A DNA stretch of 64,000 nucleotides from Streptomyces sp. MA5143a (GCF_900290235.1 NZ_OLMK01000026.1:248001-312000), one strand, 5' to 3'; positions 8,234-17,728 are shown, numbered from the stretch's first letter. Program-made: numbers and translations. Notes: a model not told the origin generated them from the letters alone.

Positions 8234-9058
8234 TCAGCGGCTGTGCCGGGCCGCGTAGACGTCCAGGGGGTCCAGCGCGCCCCACGCCAGGTCGAAGCTG
8301 TCCGCGAAGTACCTCAGGAAGGCGGGGCCTTCGACGCTGAAGCCCGTCAGTTGTTGGCGGCCCGCGCCGGAGAAGGACAGGAACGTGACGGAGTCGTCCA
8401 CGAGGCCGGTGTTGTGCCAGGCGCAGGAGGCGGTCCAGGGCATGACGCGCGCCTCGTAGGCGTAGATGTCCGCCGTCTCCCTCTGGTGGTCGAGCAGCCA
8501 CTGCAAGTACGCCGGCTCCGGTGTGCCCTCGCGCTCGGGGACGCCGATGATGCGCCGGACGCTCGCGCCCTCACCGGAGTGGTCTCTCGCCCAGTCCAGC
8601 ACCGTGTTGTAGTACTCGGCCACTTCCGGTGCTCCCCAGTGGCCGGGCGGGTGCCGTCGGACGTAGGTGAGCCGGATCTCGCGGCGGGCCGCCCGGATGC
8701 GCGCGGCGGAGGCGCGGTAGAAGGACGACGGGTCCGGGTAGCGCACCATCTCCGCCCTCAGCGCCTCCACCGGTGCCTCGGGGCCCTCCCGCCTGAGCCT
8801 GTCCAGCTCCGTCCTGGCCTCGCGCCACAGGGACTGCCACTGGCTCCACTCCCCGTCCAGCGCGGCGACCAGGCGGCGGGTGACCGTCTCGCCGGGCAGG
8901 CGGCGCCCGTTGAGGGCCTCGGAGACCGTCGACGGACTGCACTGCGCCCGCGCGGCGATCGTCGTGACCTGTGGGGTGCCCGCGGTGATCCGCAGCCGGC
9001 TCAGCTCCGCCGCGAAGCGGCGCACGGCCGGCGGCACACCGCCCGCGTGCACGTTCAT
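8234..9058 (-). CDS. helix-turn-helix (XRE-like) transcriptional regulator
   Basis: The 274-residue protein has an N-terminal HTH region (about residues 15-60) with QVTTIAARAQCSPSTVSEALNGRRLP, which has the helix-turn-helix spacing of the XRE/lambda-repressor class. A C-terminal domain of about 200 residues with many Trp, Tyr and Arg residues is of unknown function. This layout is common in Streptomyces regulators, some of which are linked to small membrane or DUF397-type partners. I place the start at ATG 9058. It diverges from a small membrane protein gene at 9345, which may be its target. Confidence 0.72.
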   Translation of the reverse strand: MNVHAGGVPPAVRRFAAELSRLRITAGTPQVTTIAARAQCSPSTVSEALNGRRLPGETVTRRLVAALDGEWSQWQSLWREARTELDRLRREGPEAPVEALRAEMVRYPDPSSFYRASAARIRAARREIRLTYVRRHPPGHWGAPEVAEYYNTVLDWARDHSGEGASVRRIIGVPEREGTPEPAYLQWLLDHQRETADIYAYEARVMPWTASCAWHNTGLVDDSVTFLSFSGAGRQQLTGFSVEGPAFLRYFADSFDLAWGALDPLDVYAARHSR

Positions 9059-9344
9059 CGTTCCCCCTGAGTTACCCCTGAGAGCGTCGCCCGGTCCGAC
9101 GACGACCGTCATCCGGTCCGACGGCGGCGATCGGGTCCGACGCGTGTGATCGGTCGACGACCGTGATCGTCCCACTCTCTCCGGGCGGCCGCCGAACTTC
9201 GCCGAATCCCGCCGAAGAAGCCCGAACTCCGCCGAAGCTTCCAGGACTTTCGGGCTCTGCCGGAATCCCTGGACCGCGTGGAGCGGCGCCTGGTCAACTG
9301 GCCGACATCTCAAGCCGAGGATCGGAAGAGGAAGGTGATCGCAC

Positions 9345-9593
9345 ATGCCGATCGACCTCAGGATGTCGCTGCGCCGCCACTACACGACGTTTCTCGCCGT
9401 GCTCGTGACCGGGATCGTTCTGATCATGGCGGCCAACGCCACCGCGCCCACCGCGCCCACCGTGGACGTCTACCTGAACTGCCTGATGAGCGTGGCGGGA
9501 ATGATCGCCACCTATGTGCTCGCGCCGCCGGATCCCTCCCGCCGGGGCGAACGCGATCAGCGGCCCGGCGCGACGGGGGACGAGGCGCGGTGA
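9345..9593 (+). CDS. small membrane protein (hypothetical)
   Basis: This 82-residue product has a basic N-terminus (MPIDLRMSLRRHY), a hydrophobic helix at about 14-33 (TTFLAVLVTGIVLIMAANA), a second at about 42-60, and a charged tail. The function is unknown. GAAGAGGAAGGTGATCGCAC precedes ATG 9345 and contains a plausible ribosome binding site. It diverges from the HTH regulator. Confidence 0.55.
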   Translation: MPIDLRMSLRRHYTTFLAVLVTGIVLIMAANATAPTAPTVDVYLNCLMSVAGMIATYVLAPPDPSRRGERDQRPGATGDEAR

Positions 9594-9611
9594 TTACGGC
9601 GGCGTGGCCGG

Positions 9612-9690
9612 GGGCGGGGGTCTGGGGTCGAGGGCCCGGGGTCTGGGGTCGAGGGGCCGGGGTCGAGGGCCCGGGGTCTGGGGTCCGTGG
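9612..9690. repeat. degenerate GGGGTCTGGGGTCGAGG repeats
   Basis: About four imperfect copies of a 17-21 bp unit of the type GGGGTCTGGGGTCGAGGGCC lie between the small membrane protein and the next terminator. There is no coding signal. Confidence 0.6.
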
Positions 9691-9746
9691 GCCGGGTCAC
9701 CGGCGCCATGCGGCACACCAGGCACACCGGGCACACCGGGAACGGC

Positions 9747-9773
9747 CCCCTGACCACGTCGGATGGTCAGGGG
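9747..9773 (+). terminator. hairpin terminator
   Basis: CCCCTGACCA (9747-9756) pairs with TGGTCAGGGG (9764-9773) and is followed by CCTTCTTCT, a modest T-rich tail. It probably ends the small membrane protein transcript and resembles the hairpin after tRNA-Ser. Confidence 0.7.
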
Positions 9774-9794
9774 CCTTCTTCTGCGCGGTGGGCG

Positions 9795-10082
9795 CTAGGC
9801 AGCCTTGGGGGACCGGGCTGACCGGGACGGTCGAGCCGGCCCTGCGGCCTGGCTCGGTGCCGGGGCCGGGTCCTGTGCGTCCTCAGGCCAGTAGGGCTCG
9901 TCCTCTCCGAAGTCCGGGGCCCGGAACGGGTCTGTCGTCGGAGGCGGCGATACCGCGGTGGGACGGCTGGGCTGCCCTTCCAGGGCGGAGAACAGCGACG
10001 TCGACGTCGGGTCGATGAGAGGTCTGCCTTTCGTTACAGGTCCCTGAGGGGACCTGGTGTGCCGTGACCGGGCACAGCGGTT
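9795..10082 (-). pseudogene. orphan open frame lacking a usual start, in frame behind the 10083-10304 gene
   Basis: On the minus strand 95 sense codons run from just after the TAG of the 73-residue gene to a TAG at 9795. Third positions are GC-rich and the composition is protein-like (for example TDPFRAPDFGEDEPYWPED near the middle). No ATG, GTG or TTG occurs in this frame. Candidates are two CTG codons, or an ATC at 10016 with GAAAGG 10 bases upstream. It could be a gene with a mutated start, a C-terminal remnant, or a readthrough extension of the preceding gene. I do not recognise the sequence. Confidence 0.35.
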
Positions 10083-10304
10083 CTACAGCTTGGTCATCTT
10101 GGCGTACGGGCTCGAGATCCGCACCTGCGCCGAGCCGAAATCGACGAGCGCCGCGATTCCGTCCTCGATGCCGACCACCCGGCCGAGTCCGTACACGTCG
10201 TGCGTGACCTGGTCGCCCAGGGCGAAGTGTTTGGGAGCCGGTGCTACCGGGGCCTTGAACGGGCTGGTGGGCAAGTGACGCTTCGGTGCCGCGGGCTTTG
10301 TCAT
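10083..10304 (-). CDS. small Tudor-like protein (hypothetical)
   Basis: The 73-residue protein has a Lys/Pro-rich N-terminus (MTKPAAPKRHLPTSPFK) followed by a compact beta domain, GDQVTHDVYGLGRVVGIEDG. This is very like the Tudor-type module at the C-terminus of UvrD/PcrA helicases and the N-terminus of CarD, which bind RNA polymerase. I infer a nucleic-acid or RNA-polymerase-associated role from that likeness only. ATG 10304 is the natural start. The reading frame continues after its TAG into the orphan frame at 9795-10082. Confidence 0.68.
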   Translation of the reverse strand: MTKPAAPKRHLPTSPFKAPVAPAPKHFALGDQVTHDVYGLGRVVGIEDGIAALVDFGSAQVRISSPYAKMTKL

Positions 10305-10571
10305 GGCTCAGTATGAGCCTACGCGTCTCCGGCCCGCTGTGGCCGTCGGCACATATCCCTCGGGAAAACCGTGTTATTCCGGGCACCACGGGAGACAGCC
10401 GACGCCGTCGTATCGCACAAGCCCGTGGGCTCACACAGAGCCGCGCCGGGCGAGCGTACGGGGGCTTGGCCGCCCGCCGGTGTGCGTCCGCACGCTCTGC
10501 CGGGCGCGACCCGGTGGCTGGAACGATCCCCCTGCCGGTATCGGCGAGAAATCAGCTGAAGGGGGCCTGGC

Positions 10572-10871
10572 ATGGCTGTGGTGTTGTCGATGCACTGGGC
10601 GGGGGTCACGCCGGAGCAGTACGACACGGTGCGGGACGCGGTCGGGTGGGAGGAGGTGCCGGCGGCCGGTGGGCAGATGCATGTGGCCTGGTTCGACGAC
10701 CAGGGGTTCCATGTGACGGATGTGTGGGACTCCCAGGAGGCTTTCGAGGCGTTCTTCGGCGAGCGGCTCGCGCCCGCGATCCAGAAGGCCGGCCTCACGG
10801 GGTCGCCCGAGATCGCCTTCAGCCCGCTGCACCGACGCTTCGTCGCGCCCGGCGTCGGCGGTACGGGATGA
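10572..10871 (+). CDS. small dimeric alpha/beta-barrel-like protein (hypothetical)
   Basis: The 99-residue cytoplasmic protein starts MAVVLSMHWAGVTPEQYD and contains the alternating strand/helix pattern and the WDSQEAFEAFFGERLAPAIQ stretch seen in ferredoxin-like dimeric barrels such as ABM and Dabb proteins. The specific function is unknown. GAAGGGGG lies upstream of ATG 10572. Similar small barrels occur at 28775 and 46180. Confidence 0.6.
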   Translation: MAVVLSMHWAGVTPEQYDTVRDAVGWEEVPAAGGQMHVAWFDDQGFHVTDVWDSQEAFEAFFGERLAPAIQKAGLTGSPEIAFSPLHRRFVAPGVGGTG

Positions 10872-11007
10872 GCACGCGCGCGTTCCGGTGAACTCGCGGG
10901 TGGAAGGGGTGTCCCGGTGTGCGGGGCGCCCCTTGCGCGTCTCCGGATGCGAGGTGGAGGACGGGCGCCGATTCTGGAGGGGACGGCGAACGGCGGAAGG
11001 AGCCGCG

Positions 11008-11223
11008 ATGTCTGTGATGGACAAGCTCAAGCACATGCTGAAGGGCCATGAGGAGCAGGCGGGCAAGGGCGTCGGCCGGGCCGGTGACTTCGTCGACGAG
11101 AAGACCCAGGGCAAGCACAGGCGTCACGTCGACACCGCTCAGGACCGGCTCAAGCAGCAGCTGGGCACGGACCAGACAGGCCAGACGGACCCGGGCGGCC
11201 GAGAAGAGCCGCCGCCGCGGTAG
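11008..11223 (+). CDS. MT0933-like antitoxin family protein (orphan)
   Basis: The 71-residue protein reads MSVMDKLKHMLKGHEEQAG and continues with GRAGDFVDEKTQGKHRRHVD. This matches the pattern of the Rv0909/MT0933-like antitoxins (short amphipathic helices rich in Lys, Asp and Gly, with a DKKT-G-K motif). AAGGAG precedes ATG 11008 at good spacing. No toxin-like gene is adjacent on either side, so it may be an orphan, or a CsbD-like stress protein rather than a true antitoxin. Confidence 0.65.
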   Translation: MSVMDKLKHMLKGHEEQAGKGVGRAGDFVDEKTQGKHRRHVDTAQDRLKQQLGTDQTGQTDPGGREEPPPR

Positions 11224-11277
11224 GCGGCACGGGTGGCACGGGGTGACGAGGGCGTGGCCAGAGCCGCGTGAGACCAG

Positions 11278-11303
11278 ACCGGCGCCCGAACCCGGGCGCC
11301 GGT
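11278..11303. terminator. hairpin terminator
   Basis: Perfect 11-bp arms ACCGGCGCCCG and CGGGCGCCGGT with loop AACC lie between the convergent antitoxin-like and prim-pol genes, so it may serve both strands. It is followed by a short triple of CACCCCCT repeats at about 11353-11380. Confidence 0.7.
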
Positions 11304-11368
11304 CCCGCGCCGGTTGTTACGAGTGCTCCTGGACTCCCGTCCCGGCTCAACCTCACCCCCTCACCCCC

Positions 11369-12316
11369 TCACCCCCTCCGCCCCGACATCCGTGCCGCCG
11401 ACGTCACCGTCGAGCGGGCCTCGCGTTCCGTGAGGCCCGTGTGGATCGCGGCGTCTATGAGGGCGTTGGCGAGGTCGGGGCCGAGGCCGTTCTCGTAGGC
11501 GCGGCAGGCGGCCCAGAAGAGGCGGGTGTTGCGTTGCCCTTCATGGGCCGTGAGGACGAAGTGGATCAATCCGTGGCCGTGGGCGTGGCCCCTGGCCGGC
11601 CCCAGACCCCCGCTCGGCCCCGGACCCCTGCCGCCCGGCCCTCCGGCCGCGCCTCCCCGCCCTCCGGCCGCGCCTCCCCGCCCGTGGGGGCCCCTGGTCG
11701 GCGGCGTCAGAAGCAGCCGCAGCAGCGCCGAGGGGCAGGGGGCCGGCGGGAGGTGGGCCGTTCCCGGGACCGGGCCGTAGGCGCCGTGGTCCGTGCGGGA
11801 GCCGGGGCCGACCAGGTATCCCCCGGCGCCCCTGATGTCGATGCCGGGGGCGAGACGGCTCGCCGAGTTCGGCACCACCACGTCGGGCGGGCCGGTGAGC
11901 CACAGGTGGCGGCCTCCGCTGGGGGTGAGGATCACGACCGTGTCCGGGATCGTGAAGAGGTGGCGCAGGGCCAGTTCACGGAGGGCCGCGGAGGAGTCCG
12001 TACCGGATTTCGTGTCGAGGTCGACGCCGATCAGATGGTGGGGGTGGAGTCCGCACGCGATGCCGTAGCCGGTGGCCCAGGGCGCGGCGGCGAAGAGCGC
12101 GCGGATGCGGCGGGGGTCGGTGGAGGCGTCGTACACGCCGTGCCCGAAGCGGCCGCATTCGCCGTGGCAGGGGGTCGGGGCCGGGTCGTTGCGATGGGGT
12201 GAGCGCAGGGCCGGGAGTTTCGAGCGGGACAGGGGGATCACCGCCAGTCCGCGTTCGGCGGCGGAGAGGGCGTGTGCCAGGGCCAGGGTGGTGGCCTGCC
12301 GGTCGATGGTGGCCAT
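11369..12316 (-). CDS. prim-pol domain protein (bifunctional DNA primase/polymerase N-terminal)
   Basis: From ATG 12316 the product is 315 residues. The N-terminal AEP domain is well preserved. GLAVIPLSRSKLPALRSPHR precedes a Cys/His pair (CHGECGRFGHG), then GVDLDTKSG supplies the acidic metal-binding pair and TPSGGRHLWLTGP the conserved basic motif. A Gly/Ala/Arg-rich linker (about 228-255) separates it from a C-terminal helical part (LFWAACRAYENGL). It is the second such gene in the window. No replicase, integrase or plasmid gene is near, so an ICE remnant is possible but not shown. The open frame extends upstream to 12604 without Streptomyces-like amino acid usage. Confidence 0.75.
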   Translation of the reverse strand: MATIDRQATTLALAHALSAAERGLAVIPLSRSKLPALRSPHRNDPAPTPCHGECGRFGHGVYDASTDPRRIRALFAAAPWATGYGIACGLHPHHLIGVDLDTKSGTDSSAALRELALRHLFTIPDTVVILTPSGGRHLWLTGPPDVVVPNSASRLAPGIDIRGAGGYLVGPGSRTDHGAYGPVPGTAHLPPAPCPSALLRLLLTPPTRGPHGRGGAAGGRGGAAGGPGGRGPGPSGGLGPARGHAHGHGLIHFVLTAHEGQRNTRLFWAACRAYENGLGPDLANALIDAAIHTGLTEREARSTVTSAARMSGRRG

Positions 12317-12566
12317 GCTTCCATGTTCGTACGTACGTTCGATAAAGGGAAGAGGGCCCGGTCGGGGTTTCGGGTGTACGGCCGTTCCGTCGTGCCGCCG
12401 TCTCGGCCCTGCCGCTCGCCGTCGCTCTCTTCGGCGGTGTCGCGGCGGCCGGCAGCGGTGTCGACGTGGACCGCGGATCGAACGCGGCCAACGCCGTCGC
12501 GCAGGTGTTTGGCGTGAGGCTTCGGTGCCGCCGTCCAACCGATGAGCCGGTTGTCGCACCGGCGTA
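12317..12566. other. intergenic region between divergent prim-pol and MaoC/DUF35 genes
   Basis: No gene is supported in this 250-bp stretch. A symmetric CGTACGTACG core occurs at about 12327-12338, just upstream of the prim-pol start, and could be an operator. Confidence 0.4.
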
Positions 12567-12611
12567 TTGACAGTCCCCCCACCACTTCCTGCAATCTGAC
12601 GCATAGTCAGA
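12567..12611 (+). promoter_or_regulatory. promoter with overlapping palindromic operator for the MaoC/DUF35 operon
   Basis: A consensus -35 box TTGACA (12567-12572) is followed after 17 bases by TGCAAT (12590-12595) as -10. Directly downstream lies the perfect palindrome TCTGAC-GCATA-GTCAGA (12595-12611), 8 bases before the GGAGGGGG ribosome binding site. A repressor bound there would block transcription start, as expected for a TetR-type regulator sensing an acyl-CoA substrate. Confidence 0.62.
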
Positions 12612-12633
12612 AACCTCCGGAGGGGGCCGTGGC

Positions 12634-13551
12634 GTGGTGATCGAGGATCTGTCCGTGCGACTCAAGGTCTACGAGGGGCGCCCCGCCGTACGCGGTGGCC
12701 TGGGCAAGGACCCCGTCAACCCGCCCATGATCCGGCACTGGTGCGAGGCCATGGGCGACACCAACCCCGCGTACACCGGCCCCGACGCGATCGCGCCGCC
12801 CACCATGCTCCAGGTGTGGACGATGGGCGGCCTGAGCGGACACGAGACGCGTTCGCCGGCGTACGAGGAGCTCCTCGCCCTCCTCGACGGCGCCGGGTAC
12901 ACCTCCGTGGTCGCCACCGACTGCGAGCAGGAGTACCTGCGGGTGCTGCGCCCCGGCGACGAGATCAGCTTCGACTCGGTCATCGAGTCGGTGTCGGACC
13001 GGAAGACCACCAAGCTCGGCACCGGGTACTTCGTCACCACCCGTACGGATGTCCGCGTCGGCGACGAACTCGCCGGCACCCATCGCTTCCGGATACTGAA
13101 GTACGCGCCCCGCGTCGCGGCCCCGCCACGGGAACCGGCCCCGCGCCGGCCCCGCCCCGTCGTCAACCGCGACAACGCCGGTTTCTGGGAGGGCGTCGCA
13201 CGCCACCGCCTCCTCATCCAGCGCTGCACCGGATGCGGCACGCTGCGTTTCCCCTGGCTGCCGGGGTGCAACGCATGTGGCTCGCCCGAGTGGGACACCG
13301 TCGAGGCGAGCGGCGAGGGCACCGTCCACTCGTACGTCGTCATGCACCACCCGCCCTTCCCGGCCTTCGATCCGCCCTACGCCGTCGGGTTGATCGAACT
13401 CGCCGAGGGCGTACGGATGATCAGCAACGTCATCGGGGTGCCGTACGACAAGGTGCGGATCGGCATGCCCGTACGGCTCGCCTTCGTGCGGTACGACGAG
13501 GAGTTGGAGTTGCCCGTGTTCCGTGGTGCGGAGGAAGGGGTGCGGGCATGA
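12634..13551 (+). CDS. MaoC-like N-terminal dehydratase fused to DUF35 OB-fold (ChsH2-like)
   Basis: The 305-residue two-domain protein has a MaoC/hot-dog half (residues 1-165) and a DUF35 half (about 180-300). The DUF35 half has a rubredoxin-like zinc ribbon, Cys198-x2-Cys201 and Cys212-x2-Cys215, followed by an OB fold. This is the architecture of mycobacterial ChsH2, whose MaoC part pairs with ChsH1 to hydrate an enoyl-CoA and whose DUF35 part binds the aldolase Ltp2. The next two genes are exactly those partners. GTG 12634 follows GGAGGGGG at about 8 bases. Confidence 0.85.
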   Translation: MVIEDLSVRLKVYEGRPAVRGGLGKDPVNPPMIRHWCEAMGDTNPAYTGPDAIAPPTMLQVWTMGGLSGHETRSPAYEELLALLDGAGYTSVVATDCEQEYLRVLRPGDEISFDSVIESVSDRKTTKLGTGYFVTTRTDVRVGDELAGTHRFRILKYAPRVAAPPREPAPRRPRPVVNRDNAGFWEGVARHRLLIQRCTGCGTLRFPWLPGCNACGSPEWDTVEASGEGTVHSYVVMHHPPFPAFDPPYAVGLIELAEGVRMISNVIGVPYDKVRIGMPVRLAFVRYDEELELPVFRGAEEGVRA

Positions 13552-13943
13552 GGGCCGGGGACGGGCTTCCTCCGCTGCGGATCCCGATCACGCGGACCCT
13601 CGTGGTCGCCGGAGCCATCGCCTCGCGCGACTACCAGGACGTGCACCACGATCCGGAGCTGGCGCGGCGGCGCGGATCGCCCGACGTCTTCATGAACATC
13701 CTGACGACGAACGGGCTGGTCGGACGGTACGTCACCGACTGCTTCGGCCCGTGTGCCGTCCTGCGGGGCGTCGCCATCCGGCTCGGGGCGCCCAACTACC
13801 CCGGCGACACGATGGTGTTGTCCGGCACGGTCGAGGAGGTCGACGGGGACACGGCCACCGTGAGGGTCGTGGGGGACAACGGCATCGGCCGTCATGTCAC
13901 GGGGACGGTCACCGTCACCGTCCCGGCGGAGGGCGTCGTATGA
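13548..13943 (+). CDS. MaoC-like enoyl-CoA hydratase (ChsH1-like)
   Basis: The 131-residue single hot-dog protein starts at an ATG that overlaps the previous stop (ATGA), so the two are translationally coupled. The hydratase-2 motif Asp-x4-His is present as Asp28...His33 (SRDYQDVHHD). This subunit therefore probably carries the catalytic residues, as ChsH1 does, while the MaoC half of the upstream protein shapes the acyl-binding pocket. The expected reaction is addition of water to a branched or bulky 2-enoyl-CoA. Confidence 0.83.
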   Translation: MRAGDGLPPLRIPITRTLVVAGAIASRDYQDVHHDPELARRRGSPDVFMNILTTNGLVGRYVTDCFGPCAVLRGVAIRLGAPNYPGDTMVLSGTVEEVDGDTATVRVVGDNGIGRHVTGTVTVTVPAEGVV

Positions 13944-15106
13944 GCGTGCGTGCGAAGGACCGGCTCGGCGGGCGGGCCGCCGTCGTCGGGATCGGGGCGA
14001 CCGACTTCTCCAAGGACTCGGGGCGCAGCGAGCTGCGGCTGGCCGTGGAGGCGGTGCGGGCCGCGCTGGACGACGCGGGGCTGACGCCCGCGGACGTGGA
14101 CGGGATGGTGACGTTCACGATGGACACGAGCCCGGAGATCACGGTCGCGCAGGCCGCCGGCATCGGGGAGCTGTCCTTCTTCTCCCGCGTCCACTACGGC
14201 GGCGGGGCGGCGTGCGCGACGGTGCAGCAGGCGGCGCTGGCCGTGGCGACGGGCGTCGCGGAGGTCGTGGTCTGCTACCGGGCGTTCAACGAGCGGTCGG
14301 GGCGGCGGTTCGGGGCCGGGGTGCGGCACCGCGAGCCGTCGGCGGAGGGGACGGCGCTCGGCTGGACGCTGCCGTTCGGGCTGCTCACCCCGGCGTCCTG
14401 GGTGGCGATGGCGGCGCAGCGGTACCTCCACACCTACGGGCTGACCCCGGAGGCGTTCGGGCACGTGGCGGTGGTCGACCGCGCGTACGCGGCGACGAAC
14501 CCGGCGGCGTACTTCCACGGGCGCCCCATCACGCTCGCCGAGCACGCGGCCTCCCGGTGGATCGTCGAGCCGCTGCGGCTGCTGGACTGCTGCCAGGAGA
14601 CGGACGGCGGCCAGGCGCTCGTCGTGACGTCGGTGGAACGGGCACGGGACCTGCCGAAGCCGCCCGCGGTGATCGTCGCCGCCGCCCAGGGAGCCGGCCG
14701 GGCCCAGGAGCAGATGACGAGCTTCTACGGCACCGACCTGACGGGGCTGCCCGAGATGGGCGTCGTCGCGCGCCAGCTGTGGCGGACCTCCGGGCTCGGG
14801 CCGGGCGACATCGACGTGGGCATCCTCTACGACCACTTCACGCCGTTCGTGCTGATGCAGCTGGAGGAGTTCGGGTTCTGCGCGGCCGGGGAGGCGGCCG
14901 GCTTCGTCGCGGAGGAACGGCTCCCGCTGAACACGCACGGCGGCCAGCTCGGCGAGGCGTATCTGCACGGCATGAACGGCATCGCGGAGGCGGTACGGCA
15001 GCTCCGCGGCACCGCGGTCAACCAGATCGCCGGCACGGAACACGTCCTGGTCACCGCGGGCACCGGAGTACCGACCTCGGGCCTGGTGCTGGGCACGGGT
15101 GGATGA
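13940..15106 (+). CDS. thiolase-fold lipid-transfer protein / retro-aldolase (Ltp2-like)
   Basis: The 388-residue thiolase-superfamily protein starts at ATG 13940, overlapping the MaoC stop by 4 bases. The usual thiolase nucleophile Cys near residue 90 is replaced by a Gly/Ala-rich stretch (HYGGGAACATVQQA). Two Tyr residues (Tyr297 in LYDHFTPF and Tyr341 in GEAYLHG) fall where the Ltp2 aldolases carry their catalytic tyrosines. In Ltp2 the enzyme cleaves a 3-hydroxyacyl-CoA side chain of a sterol, with DUF35 as obligatory partner. The three genes look like one functional complex; the substrate here is unknown. Confidence 0.82.
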   Translation: MSVRAKDRLGGRAAVVGIGATDFSKDSGRSELRLAVEAVRAALDDAGLTPADVDGMVTFTMDTSPEITVAQAAGIGELSFFSRVHYGGGAACATVQQAALAVATGVAEVVVCYRAFNERSGRRFGAGVRHREPSAEGTALGWTLPFGLLTPASWVAMAAQRYLHTYGLTPEAFGHVAVVDRAYAATNPAAYFHGRPITLAEHAASRWIVEPLRLLDCCQETDGGQALVVTSVERARDLPKPPAVIVAAAQGAGRAQEQMTSFYGTDLTGLPEMGVVARQLWRTSGLGPGDIDVGILYDHFTPFVLMQLEEFGFCAAGEAAGFVAEERLPLNTHGGQLGEAYLHGMNGIAEAVRQLRGTAVNQIAGTEHVLVTAGTGVPTSGLVLGTGG

Positions 15107-15204
15107 GGGCAGGTGAGTGAGGGCCGGTGCTCCGGGCACAGGCGGGTGAGGGCGGCGACGACCCCGTACCCGTACGGCCCGGGCAGGCGTTCCTCAGGGA
15201 TGCA

Positions 15205-15274
15205 CCCTCAGTGGATGGGGGCCGTTCATCCACCTCCAGTAGGTGGGGTCTGCCCTACTCCTACAACCTGAGGG
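15205..15274 (+). promoter_or_regulatory. nested inverted repeats upstream of sigma factor gene
   Basis: An outer pair, CCCTCAG (15205-15211) and CTGAGGG (15268-15274), encloses two inner hairpins: GTGGATG/CATCCAC (15211-15217, 15227-15233) and CCACCT/AGGTGG (15230-15235, 15241-15246). The inner two overlap and are mutually exclusive. The structure could be a folded leader RNA, a terminator of the upstream operon, or operator sites for the SigE-family gene. Confidence 0.5.
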
Positions 15275-15335
15275 GGATTCGTCTTAGGGACCTGCGGCCG
15301 ATCCGCCGGGGCGGGACCGCTCCTAGCGTGGAGCC

Positions 15336-15914
15336 ATGACCACACTCGTCTGCACCAGCGCTTCGAACGCCGCTGTACCGGCGACGCGGACCCTGCCGAA
15401 CCCGCCCCGGGTGACCCTGTCGTACCCGTCGTTCTCGGCGTACGTGAAGGCCCGCCAGCCGCTGCTGCTGCGGACCGCCCGGTCGCTGACGGCGAACCCG
15501 AGCGACGCCGAGGATCTGCTGCAGACCGCGCTGGCCAAGACGTACGTCGCCTGGGAGCGGATCGAGGACCACCGGGCGCTCGACGGGTATGTGCGGCGGG
15601 CGCTGCTGAACACGCGGACGTCCCAGTGGCGCAAGCGCAAGGTGGACGAGTTCGCGTGCGACGAGCTACCCGAGCCGGACGGCGTCCACACGTCGGATGC
15701 GGCCGAACAGCAGGCACTGCACGACGCGATGTGGCGGGCGATCATGAAGCTGCCGGCCCGCCAGCGGGCGATGGTGGTCCTCAGGTACTACGAGGATCTC
15801 AGCGAGGTGCAGACGGCCGAGGTCCTCGGGGTCTCGGTGGGCACGGTGAAGTCGGCGGTGTCGCGGGCGCTCGGCAAGCTGCGTGAGGACCCGGAACTGG
15901 AACCCGTCCGCTAA
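15336..15914 (+). CDS. SigE-family (ECF-type) RNA polymerase sigma factor
   Basis: The 192-residue sigma factor has region 2 (YVKARQPLLLRTARSLTANPSDAEDLLQTALAKTYVAWERI, about 32-72) and region 4 (LPARQRAMVVLRYYEDLSE then the HTH TAEVLGVSVGTVKSAVSRAL, about 140-182). Region 3 is absent, as in ECF sigma factors. It corresponds to the SigE-family group (SCO4005-like) that usually lacks a classical membrane anti-sigma factor. No anti-sigma gene is adjacent here. The start MTTLVCTS at 15336 has GTGGAGCC upstream. An extra N-terminal tail of about 28 residues precedes region 2. Confidence 0.88.
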   Translation: MTTLVCTSASNAAVPATRTLPNPPRVTLSYPSFSAYVKARQPLLLRTARSLTANPSDAEDLLQTALAKTYVAWERIEDHRALDGYVRRALLNTRTSQWRKRKVDEFACDELPEPDGVHTSDAAEQQALHDAMWRAIMKLPARQRAMVVLRYYEDLSEVQTAEVLGVSVGTVKSAVSRALGKLREDPELEPVR

Positions 15915-15993
15915 CCCGATCGTTGGCCTGACATGCGGCCGCGATCAAGCTTCTCGGGTAACGCTCTCTGATCGATCATCCCGGCACCTAGTG

Positions 15994-16011
15994 ACATACC
16001 GCGCGGTATGT
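15994..16011. promoter_or_regulatory. 18-bp perfect palindrome, candidate operator
   Basis: ACATACCGCGCGGTATGT is perfectly self-complementary and lies 59 bases before the acyl-CoA ligase start. TetR-family regulators of fatty-acid genes bind sites of this size and shape. No such regulator is next to the gene. Confidence 0.68.
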
Positions 16012-16069
16012 GAGCAGAATCAGCGCAACCGTTACCACCGCGTAGGCAGAGCCGCCCCGGGAGGACGCC

Positions 16070-17728
<1,659 letters not shown>

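Noticed and set aside
11008..11223. Complete toxin-antitoxin pair
   Set aside because: Only the antitoxin-like gene is recognisable; neighbours do not resemble toxins.
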